The notes beneath the pieces were generated by a model. It was not told the origin of the DNA. It made no database searches and was given only the letters and a program-made list of their open reading frames with translations. Made by a program: the position numbers and the translations under genes. 42,660 nt of DNA from Zhihengliuella salsuginis (GTDB lineage: Bacteria > Actinomycetota > Actinomycetes > Actinomycetales > Micrococcaceae). This document shows, in pieces, positions 16,292 through 25,435 of this stretch. The DNA lies in the NCBI RefSeq assembly GCF_014651715.1, contig NZ_BMXK01000015.1:1-42660 (forward strand), read 5' to 3'. Position 1 is the stretch's first letter, and each line of letters opens with the position of its first letter.

Positions 16292-17509
16292 GGAGGTCGC
16301 GCCGGCGGCGGCACCCGCGGCGCGCGCGGCGTCGAGCGCCTGCTCCAGATCGGCCCACAGGTCCTCGGCGTTCTCGATGCCGACGCTCAGGCGGATCAGG
16401 TCCGCCGGCACGCTCTCCGGCTCGGCGGCATGACGACGGCGCCGCTCGGCCAGCGATTCGACGCCGCCCAGGCTCGTGGCCGGCGTCCAGAAGCGCAGGG
16501 CGGCCATGACGGCGTCGGCCGCCTCCCCGCTGCCGGCCGGGGCCGCCGCGAACGCCGGGTCGACCTCGAAGGAGACGACCGACCCGAAGCCGCGCATCTG
16601 CTCCCGCGCCCGCTGGTGGCCGGGGTCGGCGGCCAGCCCCGGGTAGCGGACGCGCGCGACCGCCGGGTGCCCGGCGAGCCGCTCGGCCAGGATGTGGGCC
16701 GTCGCCTGCGAACGCTCGGTCCGCACGGCGAGCGTCCGCAGCCCCCGCAGGGTCAGCCACGTCTCGAAGGGGCCGGGGATCGCCCCGTGCAGGGTGCGGT
16801 AGGCGTGCAGCTTCTCGCGCAGGTCCTCGCGGCCGGTCACCACCGCCCCCATGATCACGTCCGAGTGTCCGCCCAGGTACTTCGTCGCCGAGTGCACGAC
16901 GACGTCGGCGCCGACGGAGAGCGGCTGCTGCAGCAGCGGCGTGCAGAAGGTGTTGTCCACGACCGTGAGGATGCCGCGCTCCTTCGCCGCGGCGATCAGG
17001 GCCGGCAGGTCCGCGACCTCGAGCATCGGGTTGGTGGGGCTCTCGACCCAGAGCATGTCGGCGCCGTCGAGCAGCTCGAGGGTCGCGCCGGTGTCCGCGA
17101 TGTCGGCGTGCCGGACCGTGAGCGCGGCACGGGTCTCGAGGTCCTTCACGATCGAGAGGGACCCGCTGTAGCTGTGGCGGGGCATGACGAGCGTCGCGTT
17201 CAGCGGCATCAGCGACATGGCGGCGGCGATCGCCCCCATCCCCGAGGCGTAGAGGAGCCCGGGCAGGTCGGATGCCTCCAGCGTCCCGAGGGCCTCCTCG
17301 AGCGGGTCCCACGTCGGGTTCGTGAACCGTCCGTACCCCTTCTCCCCCTCCCCGGGGCCGCCCAGGCCGTGGAACGTCGACGAGAGCACGATCGGCGGGT
17401 TCACGGGCTCGTCGAGCGCGTGCGGCGGCCGTCCGAGGGAGACGACGAGGCTGTCGGCGGCGAATTCGCGGGCGGGGTCGTGCGGGGCGGGCGAGGCGGG
17501 CTCAGTCAT
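16289..17509 (-). CDS. Trans-sulfuration PLP-dependent enzyme, cystathionine gamma-synthase type
   Basis: The 406-residue protein belongs to the Cys/Met metabolism PLP family (fold type I). Lys210 in VVVHSATKYLGGHSD is the Schiff-base lysine, Asp185 in VVDNTFCTP contacts the pyridine nitrogen, and YASGMGAI binds the PLP phosphate. Family members make or cleave cystathionine or act as methionine gamma-lyases; the precise reaction cannot be fixed here, although cystathionine gamma-synthase (MetB) is the usual annotation. The start is ATG 17509 with TACCCT 7 bases upstream; an in-frame GTG lies two codons earlier at 17515. It is divergent from tmk by 83 bases. Confidence 0.87.
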   Translation of the reverse strand: MTEPASPAPHDPAREFAADSLVVSLGRPPHALDEPVNPPIVLSSTFHGLGGPGEGEKGYGRFTNPTWDPLEEALGTLEASDLPGLLYASGMGAIAAAMSLMPLNATLVMPRHSYSGSLSIVKDLETRAALTVRHADIADTGATLELLDGADMLWVESPTNPMLEVADLPALIAAAKERGILTVVDNTFCTPLLQQPLSVGADVVVHSATKYLGGHSDVIMGAVVTGREDLREKLHAYRTLHGAIPGPFETWLTLRGLRTLAVRTERSQATAHILAERLAGHPAVARVRYPGLAADPGHQRAREQMRGFGSVVSFEVDPAFAAAPAGSGEAADAVMAALRFWTPATSLGGVESLAERRRRHAAEPESVPADLIRLSVGIENAEDLWADLEQALDAARAAGAAAGATS

Positions 17510-17516
17510 GTACACG

Positions 17517-17522
17517 AGGGTA
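17517..17522 (-). promoter_or_regulatory. -10 element of the PLP-enzyme gene, leaderless type
   Basis: Minus-strand TACCCT lies 7 bases before the ATG at 17509. No Shine-Dalgarno sequence is present. Confidence 0.4.
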
Positions 17523-17580
17523 GCGGCGCGGGTTGTCCACCGCGGAAACGAGATGACCCTCCCGACGCTTTTGTTGCGGA

Positions 17581-17586
17581 TAGGCT
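17581..17586 (+). promoter_or_regulatory. -10 element of tmk, leaderless type
   Basis: TAGGCT is followed by 6 bases and then the GTG of tmk. The GGAGGG between them touches the start codon and is too close to be a normal ribosome binding site. Confidence 0.5.
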
Positions 17587-17592
17587 GGAGGG

Positions 17593-18291
17593 GTGACCAC
17601 GCAGCACCCGACACCCCCGAGCGCCCCCGTCCCCGCGGATCCCGGCCCCGCCGCCGGCGCCTTCGTCGTCTTCGAGGGCGGAGACGGCGCGGGCAAGTCG
17701 ACGCAGGCGGCCCGGCTCGCCGAGCACCTGGCGGACGCGGGCCGCACCGTGCTGCGGACCCGCGAACCGGGCGGCACCGAGATCGGCGAGAAGCTGCGCG
17801 GACTCATCCTCGACCACGGGCACGGCACCGTGGACGCCCGCACCGAGGCGCTCATGTTCGCGGCCTCCCGCGCCGCCCACGTCGAGCAGGTCGTCCTGCC
17901 GGCGCTGGCGTCCGGGACCGTCGTCGTCTGCGACCGCTACATCGACTCCTCCGTCGCCTACCAGGGCGTCGGCCGCGGGCTCGGCGTCGACGACGTCCTG
18001 ATGATCAACCGCTGGGCCACCCGGTCCCTCCTGCCCGACCTCACGGTGCTGCTGGACGTGGACGCGGAGGCGGGGCGCCGCCGTCGTACGGCCGGAACCG
18101 GCGCCGAGGACCGGCTGGAGTCCGAGCCGGACGACTTCCACGCGCGCAACCGCCGTGCCTTCCTGGACCTGGCGGAGGCCGACCCGGGACGCTATCTCGT
18201 ACTCGACGCGGGGGCCGGCATCGACGAGCTCGCCGGGCGCATCGCCGACCGGGTCGACGCCCTCCTGGGCGCCCGGGAGGTGCGCCCGTGA
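17593..18291 (+). CDS. tmk: Thymidylate kinase
   Basis: The 232-residue kinase converts dTMP to dTDP. The P-loop is FEGGDGAGKST (residues 27-37), the DR motif is CDRYIDSSVAYQGVGR and the lid region follows EAGRRRRTAGTG. An unusual Pro/Ala-rich N-terminal extension of about 22 residues precedes the first strand. The start is GTG with a leaderless-type -10. Its stop overlaps the GTG of holB by 4 bases, so tmk and holB are translationally coupled, the conserved arrangement that links dTTP supply and the clamp loader. Confidence 0.95.
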   Translation: MTTQHPTPPSAPVPADPGPAAGAFVVFEGGDGAGKSTQAARLAEHLADAGRTVLRTREPGGTEIGEKLRGLILDHGHGTVDARTEALMFAASRAAHVEQVVLPALASGTVVVCDRYIDSSVAYQGVGRGLGVDDVLMINRWATRSLLPDLTVLLDVDAEAGRRRRTAGTGAEDRLESEPDDFHARNRRAFLDLAEADPGRYLVLDAGAGIDELAGRIADRVDALLGAREVRP

Positions 18292-19427
18292 GCGTCTGGG
18301 ACGAGCTGCCGGGACAGGAGCACGCGGTCGAGCAGCTCTCGCGCGCCGTCGACGGGGGCAACCCGACGCACGCCTGGCTGTTCACCGGGCCGCCCGGATC
18401 CGGACGGTCGAACGCCGCGCGGGCCTTCGCCGCGGCCCTGCAGTGCGAGGCCGGCACCGGCTGCGGGCAGTGCAAGGCCTGCCGGCTCGTCAGCGCGTCC
18501 AACCACCCGGACGTCTCCATGGTGACCACGGAGAACGTCACCTACGCGATCGCCGACGTGCGCGAGCTGATCGCCAAAGCTCAAGCCCGTCCCTCCGGCG
18601 GGCGGTGGCGCATCATCATCATGGAGGACGCGGACCGCATGGCCGAGCGCACCACCAACGTGCTGCTCAAGGCGATCGAGGAGCCGCCGCCGCACACGAT
18701 CTGGATCCTCTGCGCGCCGAGCCCCGCCGACGTGCTGGTGACCATCCGTTCGCGGTGCCGCCCCGTCAGCCTGCGCGTCCCCAGCCGGGAGGCCGTGGCC
18801 GATCTGCTGGTGCGGCGCGACGGGCTGACCGCGGAGCAGGCGGACTTCGCCGCCCGCGTCAGCCAGTCCCACATCGGCGTCGCCCGGCGCCTGGCCCGCA
18901 GCGAGGAGGCGCGCGTGCGCCGCGACAAGACGGTGCGGCTGCCGCTGCGGCTGCGCTCCGTCTCCGACGCCGTCCGGGCGGCCGGGGAGATCGTCGAGAT
19001 CTCCACGACGGAGGCCTCCTCGTCGTCCCAGGAGCGGGCCGACGCCGAGACCGCGTCGCTGCGCGAACTGCTCGGGCTGGAGCCGGACGCCGTGGTGCCG
19101 CCGCAGCTGCGCAGCCAGTTCAAGCAAGTCGAGGAGAGCGCCAAACGGCGGGCACGCCGCGGCGTCAACGACTCGCTGGACCGCTCGCTGATCGATCTGA
19201 CGACCGTCTACCGGGACCTCCTGGTGATCCAGCTCGGGACCCGAACGGAACTGGTCAACGACTATCTGGGCGAACCGCTGCGGGAGTACGCCGCCCGCAG
19301 CACGCCTACCGATACGCTGGGCAGGATCGACCTGATCTCGCAGGCCCGGCAACGGATCGCCGCCAACGTCACGCCGCTCATCGCGATGGAAGCGCTCATG
19401 GCGGGGCTGATACCGCGCCGGTCCTGA
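18288..19427 (+). CDS. holB: DNA polymerase III subunit delta'
   Basis: The 379-residue AAA+ protein is the delta' subunit of the clamp loader. The Walker A region is GPPGSGRSN (34-42), with Arg where ATP-hydrolysing subunits have Lys, as is usual for delta'. Four cysteines (53, 59, 62, 65) form the zinc module CxxxxxCxxCxxC, followed by IIIMEDADRM and a sensor-1-like region IRSRCRPVSLR. I start at GTG 18288, overlapping the tmk stop, because the much longer open frame upstream runs through tmk in another frame. Confidence 0.93.
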   Translation: MSVWDELPGQEHAVEQLSRAVDGGNPTHAWLFTGPPGSGRSNAARAFAAALQCEAGTGCGQCKACRLVSASNHPDVSMVTTENVTYAIADVRELIAKAQARPSGGRWRIIIMEDADRMAERTTNVLLKAIEEPPPHTIWILCAPSPADVLVTIRSRCRPVSLRVPSREAVADLLVRRDGLTAEQADFAARVSQSHIGVARRLARSEEARVRRDKTVRLPLRLRSVSDAVRAAGEIVEISTTEASSSSQERADAETASLRELLGLEPDAVVPPQLRSQFKQVEESAKRRARRGVNDSLDRSLIDLTTVYRDLLVIQLGTRTELVNDYLGEPLREYAARSTPTDTLGRIDLISQARQRIAANVTPLIAMEALMAGLIPRRS

Positions 19428-19526
19428 CCGGCTCGCCGGGAGGCGGCGCCCGCCGGCAGGTCGAGCACGCCCGCGCCTGTCGCGGATCAGCACGGACCCC
19501 GATCCCGTCAGGAGCAGAAACGCCGC

Positions 19527-21041
19527 ATGAGCACAGGCAGCACCAGCACCCTCCGCCCCGTCCGACGTCTACCGCAGCAGCTCCTCAGAGCGGTGGCTGT
19601 GACCCTGGCCGTGTTGATGACGGCGTCGTGCGCCACCGGCGACACCGCCGCGGAGGACACCTACTCCGCGCCCGTACCGGACGCCCTGGAGCGGTACTAC
19701 GAGCAGTCGGCCCAGTGGGAGCCGTGCGACGGGGACTTCGAGTGCGCCACCGTGGACGTGCCGCTGGACTACGGGAATCCCGACGGCGCGAGCATCGGGA
19801 TCGCGATGATCCGGCAGAAGGCGATCATGCCCCGCGGCTCGCTCCTGGTGAACCCGGGCGGCCCCGGGGCCTCGGGCGTCGGCCTGGTGAAGAACGCCGG
19901 ATCCGCCACGTTCTCGCCCACGCTGCGGGAGAAGTTCCACCTCGTCGGATTCGACCCGCGCGGCGTCGGCGACTCCGCCCCCGTTGAATGCCGCAGCGAC
20001 GACCAGCTCGACGCCTCCCGGGTCGGCGAGGCCATGGACATCGACGATCTCGGCGCCCTGTGCGCCCGGGACAACGCGCGCGTGCTCCCCCACGTCGACA
20101 CGGACAGCGCGGCCCGCGACCTCGACATCCTCCGCTCGGCCGTCGGCGACGAGCGGCTGAACTACCTGGGGTTCTCCTACGGCACCAAGCTCGGGGCCGC
20201 CTACTCCGACCTCTTCGGCGGCAACGTCGGCCGCATGGTCCTGGACGGGGCCATGAACCCGGTGCTCGGGATCGACCAGGTCACCACCGGACAGGCCCAG
20301 CGCTTCGAGCAGTCCCTGCGCGAGTGGGTGTCCTGGTGCGACGGCGTCCGCGGCTGTCCCGTCGACGGGGGCGTCGAGGAGGGCCTCGCCGAGCTCGAGG
20401 ACCTCTTCGACCGCCTGGCGGACGCCCCGCTCACCACGGCGGACGGCCGCGAGTTCAACGACCAGGAACTGGTCAACGCCCTGCTGCTGGCCATGTACGA
20501 CGACGGGTGGTGGGACTCCCTGGTCGCCGGGATGATGGACCTGGAGGAGGGGGACCCTGCGGCGCTGATGTCGATGGCCGACGCCCGCTCGGGCCGGCTG
20601 CCCGACGGGACGTACGCCGACAACTCGTGGGACGCGTTCACGGCGGTGAACTGCCTGGACTACCCGGAGCCCGCCGTCTCCGGCGCGGCACTGGACCGCA
20701 AGCTCGAGGACATCTCGCCGACCCTCGGCTGGTATCTGGGCGGCGATCTCTCCTGCGCCGGCTGGCCGGCCGAGTCCACGGGCGACCTGGAACCGGCGCA
20801 GCCGCTGGAGGAGTCGGCGGAGGCCCTGGTCATCGGGACCACCGGCGACCCGGCGACGCCGTACGAGTGGTCGCAGGCGCTGGCCGACCAGCTCGCCGGG
20901 GAGGACCCCTCCAACGTGCACCTGCTGACCTACGAGGGACTCGGACACACCGCGTACGGCCGCAGCAACGACTGCGTGACGCGCGCCGTCGACGAGTTCC
21001 TCATCGACGGCGAGGCCCCGGAGCCCGGCAAGACCTGCTGA
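19527..21041 (+). CDS. Secreted alpha/beta-hydrolase lipoprotein, tripeptidyl-aminopeptidase-like
   Basis: The 504-residue protein has a lipoprotein signal peptide ending in MTASC (Cys35). It belongs to the alpha/beta-hydrolase group that includes Streptomyces tripeptidyl aminopeptidases and proline iminopeptidase-like secreted hydrolases. The oxyanion-hole segment is NPGGPGASG (109-117), the nucleophile elbow GFSYGTKLG (Ser217), the Asp is in DPATPYEW and the His in GLGHTAYG, followed by the family's C-terminal TAP-like domain. Substrate is not determined; peptide or caprolactam-like amide hydrolysis has been reported for relatives. The ATG is 99 bases after holB; a GGAG lies about 12 bases upstream, rather far. 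It probably has its own promoter. Confidence 0.88.
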   Translation: MSTGSTSTLRPVRRLPQQLLRAVAVTLAVLMTASCATGDTAAEDTYSAPVPDALERYYEQSAQWEPCDGDFECATVDVPLDYGNPDGASIGIAMIRQKAIMPRGSLLVNPGGPGASGVGLVKNAGSATFSPTLREKFHLVGFDPRGVGDSAPVECRSDDQLDASRVGEAMDIDDLGALCARDNARVLPHVDTDSAARDLDILRSAVGDERLNYLGFSYGTKLGAAYSDLFGGNVGRMVLDGAMNPVLGIDQVTTGQAQRFEQSLREWVSWCDGVRGCPVDGGVEEGLAELEDLFDRLADAPLTTADGREFNDQELVNALLLAMYDDGWWDSLVAGMMDLEEGDPAALMSMADARSGRLPDGTYADNSWDAFTAVNCLDYPEPAVSGAALDRKLEDISPTLGWYLGGDLSCAGWPAESTGDLEPAQPLEESAEALVIGTTGDPATPYEWSQALADQLAGEDPSNVHLLTYEGLGHTAYGRSNDCVTRAVDEFLIDGEAPEPGKTC

Positions 21042-21064
21042 CCCGCGGCCGGGCGGCACTCGTT

Positions 21065-21094
21065 TTGACCTCGGCTCGAGGACTCCTATAAAGT
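21065..21094 (+). promoter_or_regulatory. Promoter of tRNA-Thr(CGT)
   Basis: TTGACC (21065-21070) and TAAAGT (21089-21094) are separated by 18 bases, with TATAAA overlapping the -10. The predicted start is near 21101, about 20 bases before the tRNA. Confidence 0.65.
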
Positions 21095-21122
21095 AGTCGC
21101 TCGTGGGAAGCAACGCCCACAG

Positions 21123-21198
21123 GCCTCGTTAGCTCAGTCGGTAGAGCGTTTCACTCGTAATGAAAAGGTCATCAGTTCGATTCTGATACGAGGCTCCA
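21123..21198 (+). tRNA. tRNA-Thr, anticodon CGT
   Basis: A complete cloverleaf: acceptor GCCTCGT pairs with ACGAGGC, the anticodon stem TTTCA pairs with TGAAA around CTCGTAA (anticodon CGT at 21156-21158), the T arm ATCAG-TTCGATT-CTGAT is canonical, the discriminator is T and CCA is encoded (21196-21198). It reads ACG codons. Confidence 0.97.
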
Positions 21199-21201
21199 GT
21201 C

Positions 21202-21236
21202 AACGGCCGATCCGCACCGCGGGTCGGCCGTTTTTT
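21202..21236 (+). terminator. Intrinsic terminator of tRNA-Thr
   Basis: A 14-base-pair stem (21202-21215 with 21219-21232, one G-U pair) around loop ACC, followed by a run of six T (21231-21236). It is a classic factor-independent terminator. Confidence 0.9.
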
Positions 21237-21272
21237 CGTCTCCCGCGCTCCCGGGCCTTCCGCCCCGGAGAA

Positions 21273-21319
21273 CGCCGGAGGGCGGCGCCGCCCCGTCGGG
21301 GTGGCACCGCCCTCCGGCG
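21273..21319 (-). terminator. Large hairpin after the aldo/keto reductase gene
   Basis: CGCCGGAGGGCGG (21273-21285) pairs perfectly with 21307-21319, and CCCC/GGGG pairs inside. It lies just beyond the stop of the minus-strand reductase gene. No U tract, so moderate confidence. Confidence 0.55.
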
Positions 21320-21343
21320 ACGCGGTGGAACAGCGAGCGGCTG

Positions 21344-22189
21344 TCAGCGGTAGTCGGCCTCGGCCGGGTCCCCGCCGATGCGCCCCTCGGCGCCCTTGTC
21401 GAGCGCGTCGATCGCGGCGACGTCGTCCGCGTCAAGGGTGACGCCGAGCGACTCCCAGTTCTGGACGATCCGCTCCGGGGTGACGGACTTGGGGATCACG
21501 ACGTTGCCCGTGGCCAGGTGCCACGCGATGACCACCTGGGCCGGCGACGCGCCGTGCTTGTCTGCGATCTCGGCCAGCACCGGCTCCGCGAGGAGCTCGG
21601 AGTTGTTGCCGAGCGGCGACCAGGACTCGTGCAGGATGCCCTTCTCCTGGTGGTAGGCGCGCAGCTCGGCCTGCGGGAAGTACGGGTGGGTCTCGACCTG
21701 GTGGATGGCCGGGACGACGCCGGTGGCCTCCTCGATCTCGCGCAGCGCCTCGAGGGTGAAGTTGGAGACGCCGATCGACTTCGCGCGCCCGGACTTCTGC
21801 AGCTCCACGAGGGCCTTCCAGGTCTCCACGTACTTGCCGGCCTTGGGGGTCATCCAGTGGATCAGGTACAGGTCCACGTACTCGAGGCCCAGGCGCTCGA
21901 GCGACTCGTCGAACGCGGCGAGGGTCTCCTGGTAGCCCTGGTCCCCGTTCCACAGCTTGGTGGTGATGAACAGTTCCTCGCGCGGCAGGCCGGACGCGGC
22001 AATCGCGCGGCCCACGCCCTTCTCGTTGCCGTAGATCATCGCGGTGTCGATGTGACGGTAGCCCGCCTCGAAGGCCAGGCCCACGACCTTCTCCGCGACG
22101 TCGTCCTCGACCTGCCAGACTCCGTAGCCGAGCTGGGGGATGGTGCTGCCGTCGTTGAACTTCAGAAATGGGGACTCGTAAGTAGTCAT
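21344..22189 (-). CDS. Aldo/keto reductase, 2,5-diketo-gluconate reductase-like
   Basis: The 281-residue NADPH-dependent (alpha/beta)8-barrel reductase carries the catalytic Asp and Tyr in YRHIDTAMIYGNEKGVG, Lys in ITTKLW and His in DLYLIHW, plus SIGVSNF and the C-terminal cofactor motif VVIPKSVTPERI. It fits the AKR5-type group that includes 2,5-diketo-D-gluconate reductases and methylglyoxal reductases; the natural substrate is unknown. The ATG has an AGGA ribosome binding site 8 bases upstream. It stands alone, with tRNA-Thr on one side and an unrelated gene on the other. Confidence 0.92.
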   Translation of the reverse strand: MTTYESPFLKFNDGSTIPQLGYGVWQVEDDVAEKVVGLAFEAGYRHIDTAMIYGNEKGVGRAIAASGLPREELFITTKLWNGDQGYQETLAAFDESLERLGLEYVDLYLIHWMTPKAGKYVETWKALVELQKSGRAKSIGVSNFTLEALREIEEATGVVPAIHQVETHPYFPQAELRAYHQEKGILHESWSPLGNNSELLAEPVLAEIADKHGASPAQVVIAWHLATGNVVIPKSVTPERIVQNWESLGVTLDADDVAAIDALDKGAEGRIGGDPAEADYR

Positions 22190-22298
22190 GGAGACATCCT
22201 GCCACCGCGGTCCCCCGCCGCGACAGACCTGATCGCCAGCCGCGTAGTCTTCCCCCGCAGAGGAATAAATCCGGCCGCAACCGAGTTTGAGTCGATTC

Positions 22299-22769
22299 TT
22301 AACTAAGTCGGAGGACGGCTTCCTCGGCGTGCCGCACCCCGGCGGCCACGGTCTCCGCCCGACGGGCCACGTTCTCGAGCACGTGCAGGTCGTTCCCGGT
22401 CGTCCCGGCCCCGAGGGGCTCGACTTCGAGCCGCGCCATCGCGGCCGCCTGCGCGGCCATGGCCAGGTCGTTCGCGGCCTTCGAGAGCGCGCGGTGCACC
22501 ACGTCGGCCCCGGCCGGGATGTCCGTGCCGGTGCTCGGCTTGAGCTCCTGCGCGCGCCTGCACACGGCCCGCACCGGCTGCTGCAGATCGGCCAGGCCGT
22601 TCGCGATCTCCACGAGCCCGTTGTAGAGCTCGTCGCCCTCGATGCCCTCGAGGACCTGGTGGAAGCGGTCGAGACCGCGCTCGAACCGGTCGTGGGCGCG
22701 CCGCCACACACCCAGCCCGAGCTCCTTGTTGTCGCGGCGGGCCCCGCGCAACCCAGCGAAGAATCCCAT
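22299..22769 (-). CDS. Unknown all-helical protein
   Basis: I do not recognise a characterised family. The 156-residue protein is predicted almost entirely helical, soluble and acidic in the middle, with no signal peptide or membrane segment and a basic N-terminus (GLRGARRDNK). Codon use is like its neighbours, and the reading frame is intact with an ATG start. It lies between an aldo/keto reductase and a quinone oxidoreductase on the same strand, with gaps of 109 and 67 bases, so it may be a single-gene unit. Homologues of this appearance are annotated as hypothetical proteins in Micrococcaceae, from memory. Confidence 0.7.
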   Translation of the reverse strand: MGFFAGLRGARRDNKELGLGVWRRAHDRFERGLDRFHQVLEGIEGDELYNGLVEIANGLADLQQPVRAVCRRAQELKPSTGTDIPAGADVVHRALSKAANDLAMAAQAAAMARLEVEPLGAGTTGNDLHVLENVARRAETVAAGVRHAEEAVLRLS

Positions 22770-22836
22770 CCCTACATCTTGCCACGGTGCGGCCGCGGCA
22801 CCGGGCCGCCGATGCCGCGTGCAGACAGGGCCGGCG

Positions 22837-23847
22837 TCAATCGACGACCAGGAGGACCTTGCCGTGGTGCTCCCCGGTATCGAAGTACTCGTGTGCCTCG
22901 CGGGCCTCGCTCAGACCGAAGACCCGGTCCGTGGTCACGGCCAGATGCTTGTGGGTGATCATCGGCCAGACGTGCTCGCGCACCTCCTGCATGATGCGGG
23001 CCTTCTCCTCGGCGGGGCGGGCGCGCAGGGTCGTGGCGATGACCTTGCCCCGCTTGGCGGCGAGCTTGGCCAGATCGAGTTCGGCCCGCGCCCCGCCGCT
23101 GAATCCGATCACCACGAGGCGTCCGCCGGTGCTGAGCGCGTCGACGTTGCGCTCCAGGTACTTGGCCCCGACGACGTCGAGGATGACGTCGGCACCGGGC
23201 GCCTCCGCCTCCCGGGTGGCCTCGCGGACCCGCGCGACGAAGTCCTCGTCGTGGTAGTTGATCACGACGTCGGCGCCGAGCTCGCGCGCGTACTCGAGCT
23301 TCTGCGGCGTGCTGCCCGTGACGGCCACGTCGACCCCGTAGGCGGTCATGATCTGGATCGCGGCCGAGCCGATGCCGCCGGATCCGCCGTGCACGAGCAG
23401 CCGCTCCCCCGGCACGATCCCCGCCTCCATGACGAGGTTGGACCAGACGGTGGCCGCGACCTCGGGCAGGCCGGCCGCGTCGACGAGCGAGACCCCGGCC
23501 GGGACCGGGACGGTCTGCGCCGCCGGGGCGACCACGTATTCGGCATACCCGCCGCTGGCGAGCAGGGCGCACACGTGGGCGCCGTCGTCGTACCCCTGGC
23601 CGATCTGGACGCCCGGGCCGCGCTCGACGACGGTCCCGGAGACCTCGAGGCCGGGGACGTCGCTCTCGCCGGGCGGCGGCGGGTAGACGCCGCGGCGCTG
23701 CGCGACGTCGGCACGGTTGAGCCCGGCGGCGGCGACCTTGATCAAGACCTCTCCGGGACCGGGCTGCGGCACGGGGCGCTCGGACAGGCTCACGACCTCG
23801 GGTCCGCCGGACCCGTTGTACTCGACCACTCTCATCTGCTTGCTCAT
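22837..23847 (-). CDS. NAD(P)H quinone oxidoreductase, zinc-independent MDR family (PIG3 type)
   Basis: The 336-residue protein is a medium-chain dehydrogenase/reductase lacking the zinc ligands of alcohol dehydrogenases. The N-terminal GroES-like domain contains AAGLNRADVAQRRGVYPPPPG, typical of the PIG3/TP53I3 group, and the Rossmann domain has VHGGSGGIGSAAIQI for NADPH. It probably reduces quinones. The ATG follows a strong GAGGAGG ribosome binding site. It is 28 bases downstream of the MFS transporter gene on the same strand and may be co-transcribed with it. Confidence 0.9.
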   Translation of the reverse strand: MSKQMRVVEYNGSGGPEVVSLSERPVPQPGPGEVLIKVAAAGLNRADVAQRRGVYPPPPGESDVPGLEVSGTVVERGPGVQIGQGYDDGAHVCALLASGGYAEYVVAPAAQTVPVPAGVSLVDAAGLPEVAATVWSNLVMEAGIVPGERLLVHGGSGGIGSAAIQIMTAYGVDVAVTGSTPQKLEYARELGADVVINYHDEDFVARVREATREAEAPGADVILDVVGAKYLERNVDALSTGGRLVVIGFSGGARAELDLAKLAAKRGKVIATTLRARPAEEKARIMQEVREHVWPMITHKHLAVTTDRVFGLSEAREAHEYFDTGEHHGKVLLVVD

Positions 23848-23875
23848 CCAGCCTCCTCGGTACCGCGGGTGACGC

Positions 23876-25435
23876 CTACGCGAAGAGCTGCGCCACGCGA
23901 GTCAGTGTCTGCCATATGCCGAACAATAGCGGAACCCCCACCAGGAGCCACCCGAAAACGACCCGCCCCGTCGCGAGGTCCGTCGCCGGGCGATCGGCGT
24001 CGGCGGCGGTCTTCGCGCCGGGACCGTCGAGCTGGGCGCCCGCGGCCGGCACCGGCTCGGCAGTCCCGCGCGCGGCCGGGTCGACCGGCTCGTGGAAGCG
24101 CTCGCGCACGGGCCGGATCAGCAGATTCGCGACGAAACCTGCCGCGAGCAGGCCCACCATGGTCAGCAGGACGGGCCGGTAGTCCTCCGCCATCATCGTC
24201 CCCGGCTCGCCCTGGGCGTCGAGGAAGCCGTTGACGATGGCCGGGCCGGCGATGCCCGCGGCGGACCACGCCGTCAGGAGACGGCCGTGGATGGCGCCGA
24301 CCTGGTAGGTGCCGAACATGTCCTTCAGATAGGCGGGTGCCGTGGCGAATCCGCCGCCGTAGAAGGAGATGATGACGAACGCGACGAAGATGTAGAGCAG
24401 CCGGCTCGTGTCGCCCGCGACGGCGAGCACCGTGTACAGCACGGCGCCCACGCCGAGGTAGACGAGATAGATCGGCTTCCGGCCGATCTTGTCCGACGTC
24501 GACGACCAGGCGAAGCGGCCGAGCATGTTGCCGATCGACAGCAGGCCCACGAAGCCGCCGGCGACGGCCGCCGACACCGCGGACGCGCCGTCACCAGCGC
24601 GGAAGAAGTCCTGGATCATCGGTGCCGCCTGCTCGAGGATGCCGATGCCGGCCGTCACGTTGAGGAAGAGCACCGCCCAGATGAGCCAGAACTGCGGAGT
24701 GCGGATGGCGTTCGAGGCGGAGACGTTCGCGGTGGTCACGAGCGCGGACTTCTTGGCCTGGCCCGGGTGCCAGCCGCGCGGCCGCCATCCCTCGGCCGGA
24801 ACCCGGATCGTCAGCGAGCCGTAGAGCATGAAGAGGAGGTAGACGACGCCGAGGGTCACGAAGAGCTGGCCGACGGCGTCTCCGGACGGCACCCAGCCCT
24901 CGGTGCCGGAGGCCGGGTCGTACATCCGCATGAGCATGGTGGAGAGCGGGGACGCGACCAGGGCGCCGCCGCCGAAGCCCATGATCGCCATGCCGGTGGC
25001 CATGCCCGGGCGGTCCGGGAACCACTTCATGAGGGTCGAGACCGGCGAGATGTATCCGATTCCGAGGCCGATGCCGCCGAGGACGCCGTACCCGACGTAG
25101 ACGAGCCAGAGCTGGCTGGTGAAAATGCCGGCCGAGCCCACGAAGAAGCCCGACGCCCACAGGCAGGCGGCGACGAACATGGCCTTGCGCGGCCCGGACC
25201 GCTCGACCCACGTGCCCATCACGGCGGCGGAGAGCCCCAGCATCACGATCGCGATCGAGAAGATGACGCCGATCTCCGTCAGGCTCGCCCCGAAGTGCTC
25301 CACCAGCGCGGTCTTGTAGACGCTGGTGGCGTAGGCCTGCCCGATGCAGAGGTGGACGGCGAGCGCGGCCGGCGGGATGAGCCAGCGGTTGAAGTTCTGG
25401 GGTGCGACTGAATGGGACCGGTCCAACCAGCTCAT
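23876..25435 (-). CDS. MFS transporter, oxalate/formate antiporter (OFA) family
   Basis: The 519-residue inner-membrane protein has about 12 hydrophobic segments. Features typical of OFA-type MFS proteins are MSWLDRSHSVAPQNFNRWLIPPAA at the N-terminus (given here as MSWLDRSH then FNRWLIPPAA), AYATSVYKTAL in the first segment, GIGLGIGYISPVSTLMKWFPDRPGMATG and NMLGRFAWSSTSDKIGRKP. Residues 430-480 form a Pro/Ala-rich cytoplasmic stretch before a last membrane segment. Substrate is unknown; a monocarboxylate or dicarboxylate is plausible. The ATG at 25435 has a GAGGAGG ribosome binding site 5 bases upstream; the longer open frame to 25546 lacks one. Confidence 0.88.
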   Translation of the reverse strand: MSWLDRSHSVAPQNFNRWLIPPAALAVHLCIGQAYATSVYKTALVEHFGASLTEIGVIFSIAIVMLGLSAAVMGTWVERSGPRKAMFVAACLWASGFFVGSAGIFTSQLWLVYVGYGVLGGIGLGIGYISPVSTLMKWFPDRPGMATGMAIMGFGGGALVASPLSTMLMRMYDPASGTEGWVPSGDAVGQLFVTLGVVYLLFMLYGSLTIRVPAEGWRPRGWHPGQAKKSALVTTANVSASNAIRTPQFWLIWAVLFLNVTAGIGILEQAAPMIQDFFRAGDGASAVSAAVAGGFVGLLSIGNMLGRFAWSSTSDKIGRKPIYLVYLGVGAVLYTVLAVAGDTSRLLYIFVAFVIISFYGGGFATAPAYLKDMFGTYQVGAIHGRLLTAWSAAGIAGPAIVNGFLDAQGEPGTMMAEDYRPVLLTMVGLLAAGFVANLLIRPVRERFHEPVDPAARGTAEPVPAAGAQLDGPGAKTAADADRPATDLATGRVVFGWLLVGVPLLFGIWQTLTRVAQLFA